Below, piece after piece: positions 18,545 through 27,322 of a DNA stretch of 64,000 nucleotides. The DNA lies in the NCBI RefSeq assembly GCF_000238315.3, contig NZ_CP011925.1:310001-374000 (forward strand), given 5' to 3'. Source of the DNA: Pseudoalteromonas piscicida (GTDB taxonomy: Bacteria > Pseudomonadota > Gammaproteobacteria > Enterobacterales > Alteromonadaceae). The position numbers were made by a program, and so were the translations under genes. Every line of letters begins with the position of its first letter. Position 1 is the stretch's first letter. The notes beneath the pieces were generated by a model that was given only the letters and a program-made list of their open reading frames with translations, was not told the DNA's origin and searched no databases.

Positions 18545-18592
18545 AAAGCTGGCGCTGTTAATGCGTTCTTTTTTGGTAAAGTTGTTCCTTTG

Positions 18593-18889
18593 ATGGCTGA
18601 GCATGAAAATTGCGCAACAAGCTTTCGCATGGAAGCATTTGCAAACCTGACTACTTATGCCTTTAACAACGGTGAGTTAGAGGCCGCAGCGGCACATCTA
18701 GACTATATAAACAACAAGCTAACTAACGCAAGTCCGCCACTGTGCAATTTTATTGATGCGTATTATGTGGAGCACATTTTTTGGTGTGCAACGCAGCAAG
18801 GTATTGATTTTGGTTGGCCTCTGATCCCAACTAATTTAAAAGCCTTATATCTCGACTTCCATGGCTCAGAACCGACGCCAACTCCTTAA
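18593..18889 (+). CDS. Hypothetical protein, about 98 aa
   Basis: Start at ATG 18593 (MAEHENCATSFRME). A small soluble, mostly helical protein: two amphipathic helices (residues 8-45), a Cys-containing middle (PPLCNF, IFWCATQQG), and a proline-rich tail. I do not recognise the family. It lies 48 bases after the TauE/SafE gene on the same strand and may share its transcript. Codon use looks ordinary for the region, so it is probably a real gene. Confidence 0.5.
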   Translation: MAEHENCATSFRMEAFANLTTYAFNNGELEAAAAHLDYINNKLTNASPPLCNFIDAYYVEHIFWCATQQGIDFGWPLIPTNLKALYLDFHGSEPTPTP

Positions 18890-19099
18890 CTTGCGAAGTG
18901 TCATTACCCTACAACATAGCAAATACGCAATTGGTGCATGGTTACCAATTTCTATCTTATGTACTTTAGGTATGTACCATTATTTGGTATAAACGGCTCG
19001 AATTTAAATTACTGGTCACAGTTGGGTAAAGGCCGTGGGCACGTTTTACACGGCTTGCTTTGTCTGCATACCTGTTTGTCAATTTAGGAAAAATCAAAA

Positions 19100-19780
19100 G
19101 TGTTTGAAGTACCACCCTTTTCAGAGTATTCGTACGAAGAACTACTAGAAGTAAAAAAACATATCGATAGGGATAAGTACCCTGAGCGTTACGAAACTGT
19201 GGTAACGTTACTTAACGACAAGTTCAATGGTCACAACAGACAAGGTGAGACGCGCACCGAAGCGTATATCAAACCTTGTAAATATGCGACATTTTGGCCA
19301 AGAGTTGGGGCTATATTTATTGATGGTCTCATTCTTTCTGTTGTCATCTATATTGAGTGTTTAATTTTTGGATTCAATTACCACGGCAGTAACTTGTTAC
19401 TCACGACGGTTGGTTGCATTCAAATGTCGCTTTATAACCTATTTATGCACGGTTGTTATGGTCAAACGCTTGGTAAGATGATTACAAGAATTAAGGTGGT
19501 TGATCACGATACAGAACAAAAAATCAATATTAAGCAGTCGCTTCGTCGCGAATCCGTTGAGCTGGTGCTTTATATGTTGTTTTTGGCACTCGTCATGGCT
19601 TTGAGTGTTGTATTATTAATGAACAATACTGTTCCACCTGCCATGTTGCATCTTTTGTCAGGTATTGAGGCGGTACTGTTATGTTGGTTCTTAGCGGAAC
19701 TTGGCAGCGTAATATTAAATGATAAGTCTAGAGCGCTTCATGATTACATAGGTAAGACAGTGGTGGTGCGAGTCGATTAA
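19100..19780 (+). CDS. RDD family membrane protein
   Basis: GTG start with an AGGA-like site upstream. 226 aa: a charged 70-residue N-terminal region, then an RDD domain (YATFWPRVGAIFIDGLIL, with the Arg and Asp of the family name) and about four TM helices. The conserved GQTLGKMITRIKVVD segment and C-terminal KSRALHDYIGKTVVV are typical. RDD proteins have mostly unknown roles; some are sodium/proton antiporters. The 210 bp upstream show no other gene. Confidence 0.85.
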   Translation: MFEVPPFSEYSYEELLEVKKHIDRDKYPERYETVVTLLNDKFNGHNRQGETRTEAYIKPCKYATFWPRVGAIFIDGLILSVVIYIECLIFGFNYHGSNLLLTTVGCIQMSLYNLFMHGCYGQTLGKMITRIKVVDHDTEQKINIKQSLRRESVELVLYMLFLALVMALSVVLLMNNTVPPAMLHLLSGIEAVLLCWFLAELGSVILNDKSRALHDYIGKTVVVRVD

Positions 19781-19920
19781 ATGTTCTAAAAATAATAACG
19801 AAAGCAGGCAAAACCAAACTTCGCCTCACCTTTGCAATATTCCGCGATGAGGTTTGATTCAATACTACTCTTTGTTTGGTTTACAGAACTTAACAAGACG
19901 AGCAAATTTGAGGGCACAAT

Positions 19921-20406
19921 ATGATAAGAGAGATAACTCGGGATGATTTTGAGTCATTTTGGCCAACATTTTCAGAAGTGATCCAAGCGCAAGAAACGTA
20001 TGCATTTGACTCAACCATGAGTATGGAGCAGGCATTTTTACTTTGGTGCGAAACGCCGCTCAAAGCCTATGTATTTGTTGAACACGGTGAGGTACTTGGC
20101 ACTTACTACTTAAAACAAAATGCACAGGGCCCGAGCAGTCATATATGTAACTGTGGTTACATGGTGTCGAGTTTGGCTCGTGGTAAAGGAATTGCACGGC
20201 TGATGTGTGAACATTCCCAGCAACAAGCGTTAGCGCTGGGGTTCGAAGCCATGCAATTTAATAGCGTGGTATCGACCAATGAACTGGCGATTAAACTTTG
20301 GCAAAAGCTTGGTTTTACCATTGTGGGCACTATTCCCAAGGCTTACAAGCATCCTAGGCTGGGTTTGGTCGATAGCTATGTTATGTACAAATGGTTGGCT
20401 GAATAA
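19921..20406 (+). CDS. GNAT family N-acetyltransferase
   Basis: 161 aa covering one GNAT fold. Motif A is visible as GYMVSSLARGKGIARLMCEHS, with the acetyl-CoA pyrophosphate loop RGKGIA, followed by the helix-strand NELAIKLWQKLGFTIVGTIP, the classic GNAT end. Transfers acetyl from acetyl-CoA to an amine; target unknown. Single gene between the RDD protein and the convergent LysR gene. Confidence 0.9.
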   Translation: MIREITRDDFESFWPTFSEVIQAQETYAFDSTMSMEQAFLLWCETPLKAYVFVEHGEVLGTYYLKQNAQGPSSHICNCGYMVSSLARGKGIARLMCEHSQQQALALGFEAMQFNSVVSTNELAIKLWQKLGFTIVGTIPKAYKHPRLGLVDSYVMYKWLAE

Positions 20407-20438
20407 AGTGGACAGGCTCTAAACTAACGTGGAAAATG

Positions 20439-21302
20439 TTATTTTGCGCAGTCGATCAGTATTTGTTTACTGCGCATAGCCTTAAGTAAAAAGCTGATAA
20501 GCCGCTTGACGTTGGGTAAGGATTTTTTTGTTGGATGGGTTAAGATCCATAAATCTGCATAGTGTTCACTCGCTGGTGCAAATTCGATTAAATTAGGAAA
20601 ATGCCTTGCAATATAATGCGCCCCTCTGATCATACCAAGCCCTTTGGATGCAGCCTGATGACGCAGCACTAAATCTTCGATTGATAGAGAAATTGGGGCG
20701 TTTGGATAGGGCGTATCAAGTAGCCAAGTCGGTCTTTCTGTTACGCTGGCGGTTATCCAAGAAACGTTTTCACTCGTGCGTTTATCGAGATAGTCTTTAT
20801 GCATGAAGTAGCCAAGTGAAATCGGAAATAGCCGGTGACCAACTAAGTGCTCATCCGGAACGTGAGAAGCTCGGATCACAACGTCGGCCTCTGATTTCTC
20901 TAGATCGGAAAGTGCATAAGTAGTATTTATCGACAGCGTGAGGTAAGGATTGTTTTGCTGAAATTCATGTAATTCGTCTAACAAGACAAACTGCAAAATC
21001 GCTGGGGGGATAGATAGGTTTATTTGTTGCTTTAACTGCTTAACCGAAGTGTTAATTTGGCTTAAGTGAGGGGCAAGGCAGGCTTCCATATTTTCAGCGG
21101 CACTGAGCAGCTGCAGTCCCAATTCAGAAAACGTGACTTTGCCTTGCGAAAGCATGCATATATCAAGACTAAAGCGTTGATTTAAAACATGTAGCCTGCG
21201 AGATACCGTCGTGTGGTTTACGCCGAGAACTTTGGCTGCACCTCTGAGTGTATTGGCGCGCTTTAAGGCAAGCAGTAATTGAAAGTCATCCCAGTTTTCC
21301 AT
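20439..21302 (-). CDS. LysR family transcriptional regulator
   Basis: Start set at 21302 (MENWDDFQLLLALKRANTLRGAAKVLGVNHTTVS), which opens directly with the LysR winged helix; a frame nine residues longer is less likely. The HTH lies at residues 5-60, then a linker helix and a substrate-binding domain (about 90-285). The WDDFQLLL...GVNHTTVSRRLHVL pattern places it in the LysR group that often controls adjacent enzymes. The small NTF2-like gene lies just upstream on the same strand (27 bases). Confidence 0.9.
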   Translation of the reverse strand: MENWDDFQLLLALKRANTLRGAAKVLGVNHTTVSRRLHVLNQRFSLDICMLSQGKVTFSELGLQLLSAAENMEACLAPHLSQINTSVKQLKQQINLSIPPAILQFVLLDELHEFQQNNPYLTLSINTTYALSDLEKSEADVVIRASHVPDEHLVGHRLFPISLGYFMHKDYLDKRTSENVSWITASVTERPTWLLDTPYPNAPISLSIEDLVLRHQAASKGLGMIRGAHYIARHFPNLIEFAPASEHYADLWILTHPTKKSLPNVKRLISFLLKAMRSKQILIDCAK

Positions 21303-21329
21303 GCCTACAACACCAAAGTTTAGATGCAA

Positions 21330-21794
21330 TTAAAGTAAAGTGTTTTTCGCATCATGTACAGCGAACGCAGATATTTTCCATTCACCATCAACTAAATAGA
21401 CGTAATAGCTTGCGCCTACTTTATTAAAAAGTGCGCCTGATTGGGTGTATCGCTCAGCGATGTTGCTCACCAACGCAATATTTTTATCAAGAAAATGAAT
21501 ACTGACCTTGCTCCATTTTACGTGACTGACACCTTGTTCTTTTAGGCGTGTTAAGAATACTTGCACCTGTTTATTCATTTGCGTTTGCGTGATCACGCTC
21601 GGCTTTGAACGTGATGACATTAACATAAGCGTATCTGTGTACAGTTGAGGGCTGGTTGGTAAATCACCAGTTTGCAGATAATGGTTGTATTTACTCATGT
21701 AGCTGTCGAACAGTTTATTGATTTTAGTTGTGTCCGTTTCTGCTAATAACTGGCTACTAAAAGTAAATAAAATAAACAGGATTGCGGTTCTCAT
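21330..21794 (-). CDS. Secreted NTF2/SnoaL-like small protein
   Basis: Start at 21794 gives a signal peptide (MRTAILFILFTFSSQLLA). The mature part of about 135 aa has the cone-shaped NTF2-like pattern: N-terminal helices (INKLFDSYMSKYNHYLQTGD), then strands ending in GASYYVYLVDGEWKISAFAVHD. No catalytic residue set is evident. In this fold function ranges from enzymes to scaffolds, so none is assigned. Confidence 0.65.
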   Translation of the reverse strand: MRTAILFILFTFSSQLLAETDTTKINKLFDSYMSKYNHYLQTGDLPTSPQLYTDTLMLMSSRSKPSVITQTQMNKQVQVFLTRLKEQGVSHVKWSKVSIHFLDKNIALVSNIAERYTQSGALFNKVGASYYVYLVDGEWKISAFAVHDAKNTLL

Positions 21795-22082
21795 AAGATG
21801 TTGCTCCAAGTCATTTTTTTATGAGTCTAGCAGGCAAAAGCTGGTTTTATGTGGATTATTATGTGCTTGCTATGTTGCGCTTACGCACCACGAAACTAAA
21901 GAATTTTACCTCAAATACAGGGTTAGCCTAATTGCCTAGTCATCAAATTACAGGTGAAGCAGGCTTCTTATCTGCAACATAGCGATAGTCGAAAATCAGC
22001 AACAATGTAGTGCGGGATTTCGGATTGAAATGGATGCTGCAACCCTTACTCTATGGTGTAACTCAAACCGTTAAGGATTGTT

Positions 22083-23075
22083 ATGACTTCACTTGCTAAC
22101 ATGCCATTTTCTTTGCTCGAATTAAGCCCGATGAAAGAGCGAGATACTGTTTCACAAACCCTCGCTAACAGTGTGGTTTATGCGCAAAAAGCGGATGAAC
22201 TTGGCTTTAAACGCTTTTGGATGGCTGAGCATCATAATATGCGTGGCATTGTCTGCGCAGCAACCTCCGTATTGATAGGGCATATTGCCGGACACACTCA
22301 CAATATTCGGGTGGGCGCGGGTGGCGTGATGTTGCCAAATCATCCACCGTTAGTTGTCGCTGAGCAGTTTGGCACCTTAGAAAGCCTCTATCCAGGGCGT
22401 ATTGATTTGGGATTAGGGCGCGCGCCTGGTAGCGATCCTATTACCAGCCGAGCATTGCGTCGCGATGACAGACGTGCGGAGCAATTTGACGATGAAGTCG
22501 CTGAATTACAAACCTTGCTCGGGCCTTATGATGGTAAATCCTCGGTGCGTGCCATTCCGGGCGAAAATACCAATGTACCGATTTGGTTGCTTGGTTCGAG
22601 CCTTTATAGTGCCCAGCTCGCCGCAAAGCGAGGTCTACCTTATGCATTTGCGGGTCATTTTGCGCCACGATTCGTGCATGATGCTATCGCGCTTTATCGC
22701 CGCGATTTCCAACCATCAAAGGTGTTAGATAAACCTTATGTAATGCTTGGTTTACCGGTAGTTGCAGCCGATACCGACGAGCAAGCGCAGTATTTAGCTA
22801 CCACGTCAAAGCAACGTATCCTAGCATTGATGCGAGGTCAGGCGTTATGGTTGAAACCCCCCGTTGACTCGATGGAGGGTCTATGGAATGCCCAGGAGCA
22901 AATGCAAGTCGAAAGCTTTTTAGGGCTATCTGTTGTTGGTAGTCCCGCGACGGTTCATCATAAACTCAGCATGATTAAACGTGAGTTAGCGGTCGATGAG
23001 TTTATTTTTACCAACGATTTATACGAGCTAAGTGATAGAAAACATGCGCTTGAAATCTTGGCGAGCTTAACGTAA
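22083..23075 (+). CDS. LLM-class flavin-dependent oxidoreductase (bacterial luciferase-like)
   Basis: 330 aa, beginning PFSLLELSPMKERDTVSQTLA, the start of the luciferase-like subgroup often annotated MsnO8. The TIM-barrel motifs FWMAEHHNMRGIVCAATSVLIG and VGAGGVMLPNHPPLVVAEQFGTL are diagnostic, followed by GRIDLGLGRAPGSDP. Uses reduced FMN and oxygen on an unknown small substrate. AAGGA sits in front of ATG 22083. Single-gene unit in the neighbourhood. Confidence 0.88.
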   Translation: MTSLANMPFSLLELSPMKERDTVSQTLANSVVYAQKADELGFKRFWMAEHHNMRGIVCAATSVLIGHIAGHTHNIRVGAGGVMLPNHPPLVVAEQFGTLESLYPGRIDLGLGRAPGSDPITSRALRRDDRRAEQFDDEVAELQTLLGPYDGKSSVRAIPGENTNVPIWLLGSSLYSAQLAAKRGLPYAFAGHFAPRFVHDAIALYRRDFQPSKVLDKPYVMLGLPVVAADTDEQAQYLATTSKQRILALMRGQALWLKPPVDSMEGLWNAQEQMQVESFLGLSVVGSPATVHHKLSMIKRELAVDEFIFTNDLYELSDRKHALEILASLT

Positions 23076-23163
23076 AAGTCGGAGTGTGAAGGTAGTACTT
23101 AAGAGAGTACTTAAGAGAAGGTTTGCGGTACACTGTGAGTTAAAAATTTACAAGGAACGAAAG

Positions 23164-23309
23164 TTGAAAACGATTTGGTTGCGTATCCTTTCTCTACTTA
23201 TTCTGCCTTTTATGTCGGGGCGAAAGAAATAACGCTCCGTCATGAAAATGAAAACACTAAGGTACTAGAAGCTAAACTTGCTGAGCTAGAGGTGTTTAAA
23301 TCACCCTGA
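23164..23309 (+). pseudogene. Possible broken small membrane-protein gene
   Basis: A TTG-started frame reads MKTIWLRILSLLILPFM and stops quickly, whereas a second frame through the same bases continues as FYVGAKEITLRHENENTKVLE...AELEVFKSP before a stop. Joined, they would give a short TM-anchored protein of about 45-50 aa. I infer a frameshift, but the family is not recognised and either part could be chance. An AAGGA-type site precedes the start. Confidence 0.3.
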
Positions 23310-23348
23310 ATAATAAGTTTAGCGAGACAATATTTGCAGTAACAACTA

Positions 23349-23611
23349 GGGCCTGTTGATCTTTGCTGTTTGATTTTTGTTCTTCTGAGTGTGTTTTGGT
23401 CGCGACGCTCGACTTGCCGCCTAGTAATCTAGGCAAAAGTTGAGCAACAATGAACAGAGCGCACTCAGGTGAACCCAAAGGGCAGCGCTTGATTAGCATT
23501 TCTACTGTGTTCTCGCCTGACTCACATAGAATAACTATGCTACGCAGGCTCTGCCTTGTACAAATACCAATCAAACTGCTGCAAAAACAAACTTGAAAGG
23601 TAAACAGGCCC
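23349..23611. mobile_element. MITE copy 2 (263 bp, TA target duplication)
   Basis: Inverted relative to copy 1 (6271-6583). It begins GGGCCTGTT and ends AACAGGCCC, flanked by TA on both sides. The reverse complement aligns with copy 1 throughout except for a short gap where copy 1 has about 51 extra bases. No transposase is present. The right end lies only 10 bases before the start codon of the NUDIX gene. Confidence 0.85.
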
Positions 23612-23621
23612 TAAAGGAAAA

Positions 23622-24035
23622 ATGATGGATCAAGTTGTACGCGTCGGGGTTGGCGTGGTCATAATGCACGATAATAAAATTTTGCTTGGTGAGCGCATCG
23701 GTGCTCATGGCGCACATACTTGGGCAACGCCGGGTGGCCATTTAGAGTATGGAGAGGACATTGAGGCATGCGCAATAAGAGAGGTGCATGAAGAAACGGG
23801 GCTAGATGTTGTAAACGTTGAAAAGCTGGGTTTTACTAATGATTATTTTTCCGATGAGCAGAAACATTATGTCACTCTGTTTGTCATGGCAAGGTGCGAT
23901 ACTCATAATGCAGAAGTTAAAGAGCCAAATAAATGCAAACAATGGCAGTGGTTTTCGCTTGATAAATTGCCGCAGCCTCTGTTTTTACCTTTGGTGAACT
24001 TTTTAGAAGAAAACAACACACTTTATCAGAACTAA
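23622..24035 (+). CDS. NUDIX hydrolase
   Basis: 137 aa; ATG 23622 (or the second ATG at 23625) preceded by AAGGAAAA. The complete Nudix box is present: G-x5-E-x7-REVHEETGL, i.e. GGHLEYGED followed by AIREVHEETGL. Such enzymes cleave nucleoside diphosphates linked to another group. Its Shine-Dalgarno lies just outside the end of MITE copy 2, so any native promoter upstream has been displaced or replaced. The downstream genes follow closely and may be co-transcribed. Confidence 0.9.
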   Translation: MMDQVVRVGVGVVIMHDNKILLGERIGAHGAHTWATPGGHLEYGEDIEACAIREVHEETGLDVVNVEKLGFTNDYFSDEQKHYVTLFVMARCDTHNAEVKEPNKCKQWQWFSLDKLPQPLFLPLVNFLEENNTLYQN

Positions 24036-24055
24036 AATAACAATTGGGGCATAGC

Positions 24056-24496
24056 ATGGAAGAGATAGTCGTTAGATATATTCACTTTATCGGTATTTTA
24101 TTTTTGGCATCAACGCTCGCGATTGAAAACATACTACTCTCCAAATCAATGAGTAGTCAGAGCATTAAGCGATTAGCAGTAATTGATGGTTTGTATGGTG
24201 TCAGTGCGCTTGTAACCCTTGGCGCAGGGTTAACGCTATGGTTTGCAGTTGGCAAGCCCAGTGAGTTCTACACTAAAAATCCGATTTTCCATGCCAAAGT
24301 CGGACTATTTTTGTTAATCGCTTTACTATCTATCATTCCGACTGTGTTTTTATTGAAGCACCGTAAGACAACAGCAGCTAATTTGTCTGTGCCCCAGCGC
24401 ATCATCGTCATTAAAAGGCTAGAAATGCTGTTACTTTTAGTTTTACCGTTACTTGCTGCGCTTATGGCAAGAGGCTATGGGTTGCCCTCATCATGA
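24056..24496 (+). CDS. DUF2214 family membrane protein
   Basis: Start at ATG 24056, with GGGG six bases upstream; a TTG at 24044 is less likely. About 146 aa with four TM helices: RYIHFIGILFLASTLAIE, then GLYGVSALVTLGAGLTLWF, KVGLFLLIALLSIIPTVFLL and a final helix. The His and acidic residues within the helices fit the DUF2214 pattern. Function unknown. It overlaps the next gene by 4 bases (ATGA), so translational coupling is likely. Confidence 0.8.
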   Translation: MEEIVVRYIHFIGILFLASTLAIENILLSKSMSSQSIKRLAVIDGLYGVSALVTLGAGLTLWFAVGKPSEFYTKNPIFHAKVGLFLLIALLSIIPTVFLLKHRKTTAANLSVPQRIIVIKRLEMLLLLVLPLLAALMARGYGLPSS

Positions 24497-24909
24497 AACA
24501 AAATATTGTCAATATTGCGCTCGTCGTCAAAGACTACGATGAGGCCATCGACTTCTACGTCAATAAACTAGGTTTTGAATTAATAGAAGACACCTATCAA
24601 CCTGAGCAAGATAAACGCTGGGTGGTGGTGGCACCGCCTAATTCTCATGGTACGGCGTTACTACTTGCAAGAGCTTCTACACCAGAGCAGCAGAAGTTTA
24701 TTGGCGATCAAGCTGGTGGGCGGGTATTTTTATTTTTAAATACAGATGATTTCTGGCGTGATTATGAGCGCATGAAGTCTATTGGTATTCAGTTTATTCG
24801 CGAGCCACAAGAGCAAGATTATGGCACGGTTGCTGTATTTGAAGATCTCTATGGCAACCGCTGGGACTTATTGCAATTAAACCCTGATCATCCCATGGCA
24901 AAGAGATGA
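24493..24909 (+). CDS. VOC (glyoxalase/bleomycin-resistance) family protein
   Basis: 138 aa with the two beta-alpha-beta-beta-beta modules of the vicinal-oxygen-chelate fold: IVNIALVVKDYDEAIDFYVNKLGFELIED in the first half and FEDLYGNRWDLLQL at the end. A glyoxalase-like metal site is not obvious, and the substrate is unknown. It overlaps the genes on both sides by 4 bases, the middle member of a three-gene operon. Confidence 0.85.
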   Translation: MKQNIVNIALVVKDYDEAIDFYVNKLGFELIEDTYQPEQDKRWVVVAPPNSHGTALLLARASTPEQQKFIGDQAGGRVFLFLNTDDFWRDYERMKSIGIQFIREPQEQDYGTVAVFEDLYGNRWDLLQLNPDHPMAKR

Positions 24910-25565
24910 TCTCTAAGTTACCAAAATGGGTTGAGATAGGCGCTTTTATATTGGCGCTCGTCGCAGGATTTGTGAATGCAATCGGCCTACTTAGCTTCGA
25001 GCACCAATCCGTTTCTCACTTATCCGGCACTGCGACTATGCTCGGAACCAGTTTTTTAGGTGACAATCTTAAAGAAACCCTGCACTTATTTGGTGTGTTA
25101 CTCGCGTTCTTGCTTGGTTCTGTACTTGCGGGGTTTTTGCTGCATGGCACTGCGTTAAGGCTTGGCAAACATTACGATACCGCGTTGGTGATCGAAGCTA
25201 TGTTGCTTACCGTGTCTCTCGTATTACTGATGCAAGGCTCATTTTATGGTCACTTTTTTGCCTCTGCAGCTTGTGGACTACAAAACGCATTAGCCACCAC
25301 GTACAGTGGAGCTGTGGTGAGGACAACCCATGTAACAGGAATATTCACCGACTTAGGACTAATGATTGGGGCGCTATGTAGAGGCGAGCCACTGGATACC
25401 AGAAAAGCAAAACTCTTTGTGTTGATAATCTCAGGGTTTGTGTCAGGTGGCCTGTTGGGCGCTTGGCTTTATAACAAGTTTTACTTTCAGGCGCTGTGGT
25501 TGCCCATAACCATTTGTTTGCTAATTGCTGGTGTTTACCGTTTTGCGCTTAGGGATAAGGGGTAG
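24906..25565 (+). CDS. YoaK/DUF1275 family membrane protein
   Basis: 219 aa with six or seven TM helices. The DUF1275 pattern is visible as LVAGFVNAIGLLSF at the N terminus, then HLSGTATMLG, and the conserved ACGLQNALATTYSGAVVRTTHVTGIFTDLG in the centre. Family function is unknown, though a transport role is often suggested. The last gene of the DUF2214-VOC-DUF1275 operon; overlap of 4 bases with the VOC gene. Confidence 0.85.
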   Translation: MISKLPKWVEIGAFILALVAGFVNAIGLLSFEHQSVSHLSGTATMLGTSFLGDNLKETLHLFGVLLAFLLGSVLAGFLLHGTALRLGKHYDTALVIEAMLLTVSLVLLMQGSFYGHFFASAACGLQNALATTYSGAVVRTTHVTGIFTDLGLMIGALCRGEPLDTRKAKLFVLIISGFVSGGLLGAWLYNKFYFQALWLPITICLLIAGVYRFALRDKG

Positions 25566-25823
25566 CACACCGCTGCGTTGATGTATCTTAGTTTGGATTA
25601 TTGACTACTTAATCGACATCGTATAAATTGGCGCGCGATTTTAATTTGGATCTTTCCACGATGTTTTACATCCTATTTAAGAATTTTGTTAGAAGGCTTT
25701 GCTCCGCGCATTAACACGATGAAGTGTTGCTCGGAGCTTACTTTCTAAATCTTCATCAGAGACATTGGCGACTACCTGAATAAAGGTGGGCGGCGGCAGT
25801 GTATCTGATGATTGGAAAGACGA

Positions 25824-25856
25824 AGCCGGCGATGATACTTCATCGCCGGCTTTTTT
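25824..25856 (+). terminator. Strong rho-independent terminator
   Basis: AGCCGGCGATGA (25824-25835) and TCATCGCCGGCT (25840-25851) form a perfect 12-bp stem with a 4-nt loop, followed by six T. It lies 260 bp after the DUF1275 gene, an unusual distance, so it may instead terminate a short unannotated RNA. Confidence 0.8.
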
Positions 25857-25898
25857 GTGCCCGAAATTCAGTGGCACACGTTTTCGAATTTTTTTGAA

Positions 25899-25935
25899 AC
25901 GGGAGGTCGGTATCACAGTCGATCTCCCGTTTTTA
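25899..25935 (+). terminator. Second terminator-like hairpin
   Basis: ACGGGAGGTCG (25899-25909) pairs with CGATCTCCCGT (25920-25930) over 11 bp with one G-T wobble; five T follow. Two terminator-like structures within 110 bp suggest a short transcript between or before them. Confidence 0.65.
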
Positions 25936-26084
25936 TGGATGTAATTTAATGAACTTGATTTTAAAAGGCCTGATAATGTCAGGCAGTAACCTAAACAAAG
26001 ACCAACTTAATATTGGCTTTACTTCTTTTGCTTTGCTGAACACTTGCAAGGTAAACGTTTGCTGCGCAAAAAAGGGGTAATGAG

Positions 26085-27215
26085 ATGTTATTGACTTTAT
26101 TACTCGCCTTTATTGCATTTTTAGTTGGCGCCGATGAGCTGATGCTTGGGCCTATTCTTGAACCTATTGGACTCGAATTAGGTGTAAAGCCTGAGCGAGT
26201 TACACTGTTTATTACCACTTACAGCGTTGCCCTAGCGATTGTGGCTCCGCTATTTGGGGCGCTCTCGGATAAAGTAGGACGTCGCGTTATTATCTTGCCT
26301 GCAATCGTGGTTTTTGGTGGTGCCTCTATCGCGACAGGGCTTGTCACTTCATTTGAGTGGGGGTCGGTTGCTCGTATGATCACAGGTATTGCCAGTGCTG
26401 GCATGCTACCGATCGCATTTGCCATCGCGGCAAGCTCTGGTGGAGATGCGCTAAAGCGGATCGGTTGGGTGCAAGCAGGCTTAACTCTTGGCATGATCTC
26501 AAGTCCTGCGTTTGGCGCATTTTTAACGCATTTAATGTCGTGGCGAGCGGCTTTTGTTGCACTCGGGATCGCCACTTGGGTTGTGGCGTTATTACTTACT
26601 GTAAACCGCCGTGCGATCCCAAATGACAAAGCTGTAGAAGGCACCAAAATGTCTGACAGGCTATGGCAAATCCCCGGGGTTGTTGGCGCGTTACTTACCA
26701 TGTGTATTGGTTTAGGTGGTGGTATTGGTTTATTCAATTTGGTTGGGCAGCATTTACGAGATACACAAGCACTGTCAGTGTGGTTTATTGGTGTACTGTA
26801 TGCCTTATTAGGCTTAGTGAGTGTTGCTGGAAACCTGATGATGCCAAAACTCGCAACCCACTTTGAAAGTGGGCGGCAGGTTATGCGTGCGTCATTGGTC
26901 GTTTGCCTCATCGCTAGTAGCGGTCTTTATTGGTATCAAGGTATCTCTCTTATACCGTTATACTTTTTGATGACACTTTGGGCATTGGCTGGCGGCATTG
27001 GTGCTCCGGCATTACAGGCATATATTTCAGAGCTCTCGCCTGCACATCGCGGTGTGCTCATCTCACTGGCTATGAGCATGATGCACATTGGTGTAGCGAT
27101 TTGGTCTGCCGTCGCAGGTTTTGCTTACAGCCTTGGTGTAGCTGCGATGGCGCTGCTTGCTATTATTTTGTTTAGTCTTGCCATTTTGTGTTTGCGCCCC
27201 GTAAAAGGCGCATGA
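26085..27215 (+). CDS. MFS transporter
   Basis: 376 aa with about twelve TM helices. The MFS loop 2-3 motif is visible as APLFGALSDKVGRRVIILPA, and the conserved Arg in helix 4 (ARMITGIASAGMLPIAFA). A proton-coupled drug or metabolite exporter of the DHA1 kind is likely from the N-terminal motifs, but the substrate cannot be told. Somewhat shorter than the usual 390-420 aa, without evident truncation. ATG 26085 has AAGGGG 7 bases upstream. Confidence 0.88.
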   Translation: MLLTLLLAFIAFLVGADELMLGPILEPIGLELGVKPERVTLFITTYSVALAIVAPLFGALSDKVGRRVIILPAIVVFGGASIATGLVTSFEWGSVARMITGIASAGMLPIAFAIAASSGGDALKRIGWVQAGLTLGMISSPAFGAFLTHLMSWRAAFVALGIATWVVALLLTVNRRAIPNDKAVEGTKMSDRLWQIPGVVGALLTMCIGLGGGIGLFNLVGQHLRDTQALSVWFIGVLYALLGLVSVAGNLMMPKLATHFESGRQVMRASLVVCLIASSGLYWYQGISLIPLYFLMTLWALAGGIGAPALQAYISELSPAHRGVLISLAMSMMHIGVAIWSAVAGFAYSLGVAAMALLAIILFSLAILCLRPVKGA

Positions 27216-27284
27216 ATTTAGGAGGTAACTAGCAACTTGCTTAATGTTAGCTTCAAAGTTGGGAGCTGAGTTAAGCGAGCTGAT

Positions 27285-27314
27285 TAAACAGGCTGGTGTA
27301 TGCTAGCCTGTTTA
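27285..27314. terminator. Bidirectional terminator-like palindrome
   Basis: TAAACAGGCT (27285-27294) and AGCCTGTTTA (27305-27314) form a perfect 10-bp stem with a 10-nt loop between the convergent MFS and hmuV genes. Confidence 0.7.
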
Positions 27315-27322
27315 AGTGCAGG

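Larger units (their letters stand above)
25566..26084. other. Intergenic region with four stem-loops
   Basis: 519 bp without a convincing gene. Within 25701-25935 I find four hairpins: GCTCCG/CGGAGC with an inner AACAC/GTGTT (25701-25737), a 12-bp stem (25824-25851), TGTGCC/GGCACA (25856-25878) and a 11-bp stem (25899-25930). Two of them end in T-runs and look like terminators. A minus-strand frame through these palindromes (75 codons) is probably a by-product of them. The MFS gene starts at 26085 with AAGGGG upstream. Confidence 0.55.

Noticed and set aside
25689..25916. Minus-strand frame of 75 codons
   Set aside because: It runs through several palindromes of a structured non-coding stretch, lacks a ribosome site, and the protein is not recognised.
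26219..26911. Long minus-strand open frame (230 codons) over the MFS gene
   Set aside because: It lies wholly inside the MFS gene on the opposite strand, has no start context, and the plus-strand protein has clear MFS motifs.
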